Shown: in pieces, positions 63,286-64,000 of the stretch | Layout: each line of letters starts with the position of its first letter | Numbering within the stretch: position 1 is the stretch's first letter | Assembly: GCA_019638575.1 (NCBI GenBank) | Contig: JAHBTN010000016.1 | Location: 22,949 to 86,948, forward strand | Length of the DNA stretch: 64,000 nucleotides | Source: Ferruginibacter sp. | Lineage (GTDB): Bacteria; Bacteroidota; Bacteroidia; Chitinophagales; Chitinophagaceae | Reading direction: 5' to 3' | Position numbers and translations under genes: made by a program | Notes under the pieces: model-generated | What the model was told of the DNA's origin: nothing | Databases searched by the model: none | The model's input: the letters and a program-made list of their open reading frames with translations, nothing else

Positions 63286-63326
63286 AAAGCCGCTTAAAAC
63301 ACACTGTCAGAGCGGCTTTCTTATTT
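63286..63326 (+). terminator. Rho-independent terminator downstream of tRNA-Ser
   Basis: AAAGCCGCT (63286-63294) pairs with AGCGGCTTT (63311-63319) around a 16-nt loop and leads into CTTATTTTCTC. Confidence 0.7.
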
Positions 63327-63364
63327 TCTCTCCGAAAAGATTTATCAAAAAAAACCAGTTTGCA

Positions 63365-63505
63365 GGTTAGCAATTCGGTTAGCAGCTAAATTTTGTAAGT
63401 TTGCTAACCGAATGCCTGAAACCCTTGTCAGGCTTTAGTTTCATTTTTTCTATCACTACGAATGAAGTAAAAAAGAGCTCTGGTGCCTTTATAATTCGGT
63501 TAGCA
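63365..63505. repeat. Short direct and inverted repeats upstream of the integrase gene
   Basis: AATTCGGTTAGCA occurs at 63372-63384 and again at 63493-63505. Its inverted copy TGCTAACCGAAT is at 63402-63413, giving a perfect 12-bp inverted repeat with a 17-nt spacer. A partial GGTTAGCA lies at 63365-63372. A separate 6-bp hairpin, GCCTGA/TCAGGC, is at 63414-63433. Spaced repeats just upstream of an integrase gene resemble arm-type integrase or excisionase binding sites. Part of the 261-nt gap after the tRNA is therefore regulatory or recombination DNA. Confidence 0.6.
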
Positions 63506-63524
63506 TTTTTTAAAAGTCACCATC

Positions 63525-64000
63525 ATGAGAGCACAACAAACATTTTCAATCCTTTTCTGGATAAACAAAGCCCGTACTAAAAACGGTAAAGCGCCACTAT
63601 GTGTCAGGATAACCGTTGATGGAAAACGGGCCGAGTTGTCTGCACAAAGAGAAGTACCGGTATTTCTGTGGGATGCCAAGGCCCAGATATTGTCTGGCAA
63701 AACCGAGGAAGCGAAGGAAATTAACAATCATATTGCTATTGTAAAAAGTAAACTGTTGAAATGTAGCAGCATACTTGAAGCCCGTAGCGAGGCAGTTACT
63801 GCTGAGAAGATTAAAAATGAATATACCGGTGTTACGGAAAAACCCCGGACGTTATTGCCGGTTTTCCGCCAGCACAATGATGATATCTTTACCCTTGTTG
63901 GTAATGGTTATGCAAAGGGAACCTGGGTAAAATTCAATACCGTCCTTAAACATACTGAAGCATTCCTGCTTTGGAAATACAGAACTGCAGATATTAACCT
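63525..64000 (+). CDS. Tyrosine site-specific integrase, N-terminal part (cut by window edge)
   Basis: Reading from the ATG at 63525 gives MRAQQTFSILFWINKARTKN, then GKAPLCVRITVDGKRAELS, VPVFLWDAKAQIL and further sequence to the window end (158 codons visible). The Ile-Leu-Phe-Trp start with the KAPLCVRITVDGKRAELS strand pair is the arm-DNA-binding domain of Bacteroidota tyrosine recombinases. The segment YAKGTWVKFNTVLKHTEAFLLWKY begins the SAM-like core-binding domain. The catalytic domain lies beyond base 64000. Base composition is somewhat richer in G and C than its neighbours. Its position next to tRNA-Ser indicates an integrative element. Confidence 0.9.
   Translation, partial: MRAQQTFSILFWINKARTKNGKAPLCVRITVDGKRAELSAQREVPVFLWDAKAQILSGKTEEAKEINNHIAIVKSKLLKCSSILEARSEAVTAEKIKNEYTGVTEKPRTLLPVFRQHNDDIFTLVGNGYAKGTWVKFNTVLKHTEAFLLWKYRTADIN

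Noticed and set aside
63500-63727. Minus-strand ORF of 75 residues near the right edge
   Set aside because: It is antisense to the clearly recognisable integrase N-terminus.
1-64000. Riboswitches and toxin-antitoxin or defence gene clusters
   Set aside because: I looked at the leaders of metabolic genes and at all small ORFs and saw no recognisable riboswitch core, toxin-antitoxin pair, restriction system or Cas protein. Structure searches could still find weak cases.

Overview
The window is chromosomal DNA from a member of the Bacteroidota, most likely family Chitinophagaceae or a close relative. The evidence is an AT-rich genome, a short primary sigma factor of about 290 residues, a SusC/SusD pair, several type IX secretion (T9SS) and gliding proteins (SprA, PorV, GldJ, a PorE-like protein), secreted proteins with type A and type B T9SS sorting domains, and TAnnTTTG promoter boxes in place of E. 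coli-type -10 elements. Most of the window is an ordinary, tightly packed core genome. Genus-level placement is inference.

Layout. 1-2450: rplY (cut by the left edge), prs, radC and a DUF3467 protein. 2483-8393: a SusC/SusD outer-membrane uptake operon with a third surface lipoprotein, ended by a clear terminator. 8531-11418: a two-gene unit of a PorV/PorQ-like barrel and an unusual helix-hairpin-helix plus beta-barrel protein. 11607-19879: a run of plus-strand housekeeping genes (folD, queE, porE-like, dprA, guaB, a DUF4105/Lnb-type lipoprotein N-acyltransferase candidate, an alpha/beta hydrolase). 19880-20970: a REP-associated tyrosine transposase (RAYT) with flanking hairpin repeats in inverted orientation. 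21049-27183: two large paralogous PKD/Ig-like surface proteins with type B sorting domains. 27347-28743: a short-chain dehydrogenase and a small exported protein. 28891-36841: ruvA-sprA, SprA being the giant T9SS translocon. 36971-43924: fabH, a secreted subtilase with a type A sorting domain, an RsmB-like methyltransferase, sucB and rpoD. 44190-57530: envelope and metabolic genes (LptF/G permease, M20 and M28 peptidases, thioesterase, 3-methyladenine glycosylase, EI24 protein, tetrapyrrole-type methylase, bshA, envC-like, DUF4292 lipoprotein, dut). 57806-63131: ispF, porV, gldJ and murF, with porV and gldJ divergent across a 619-nt gap. 63177-64000: tRNA-Ser(GGA) followed by a repeat-rich stretch and the 5' part of a tyrosine integrase, which looks like the left edge of an integrative element running off the window.

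How the genes fit together. SprA (pore), PorV (shuttle), GldJ (gliding and secretion lipoprotein) and the PorE-like peptidoglycan anchor are T9SS parts spread over four loci. The subtilase and the two PKD proteins are their likely cargo. The Lnb candidate would finish the lipid anchors of lipoproteins such as SusD, GldJ and the DUF4292 protein.

The most interesting non-genic signals are the RAYT/REP locus with a tandem copy of the transposase 3' end, the tRNA/integrase edge with its 13-bp repeats, promoter boxes ending only 3-5 nt before start codons (implying leaderless mRNAs), and an unexplained 16-bp-stem hairpin at 47307-47359.
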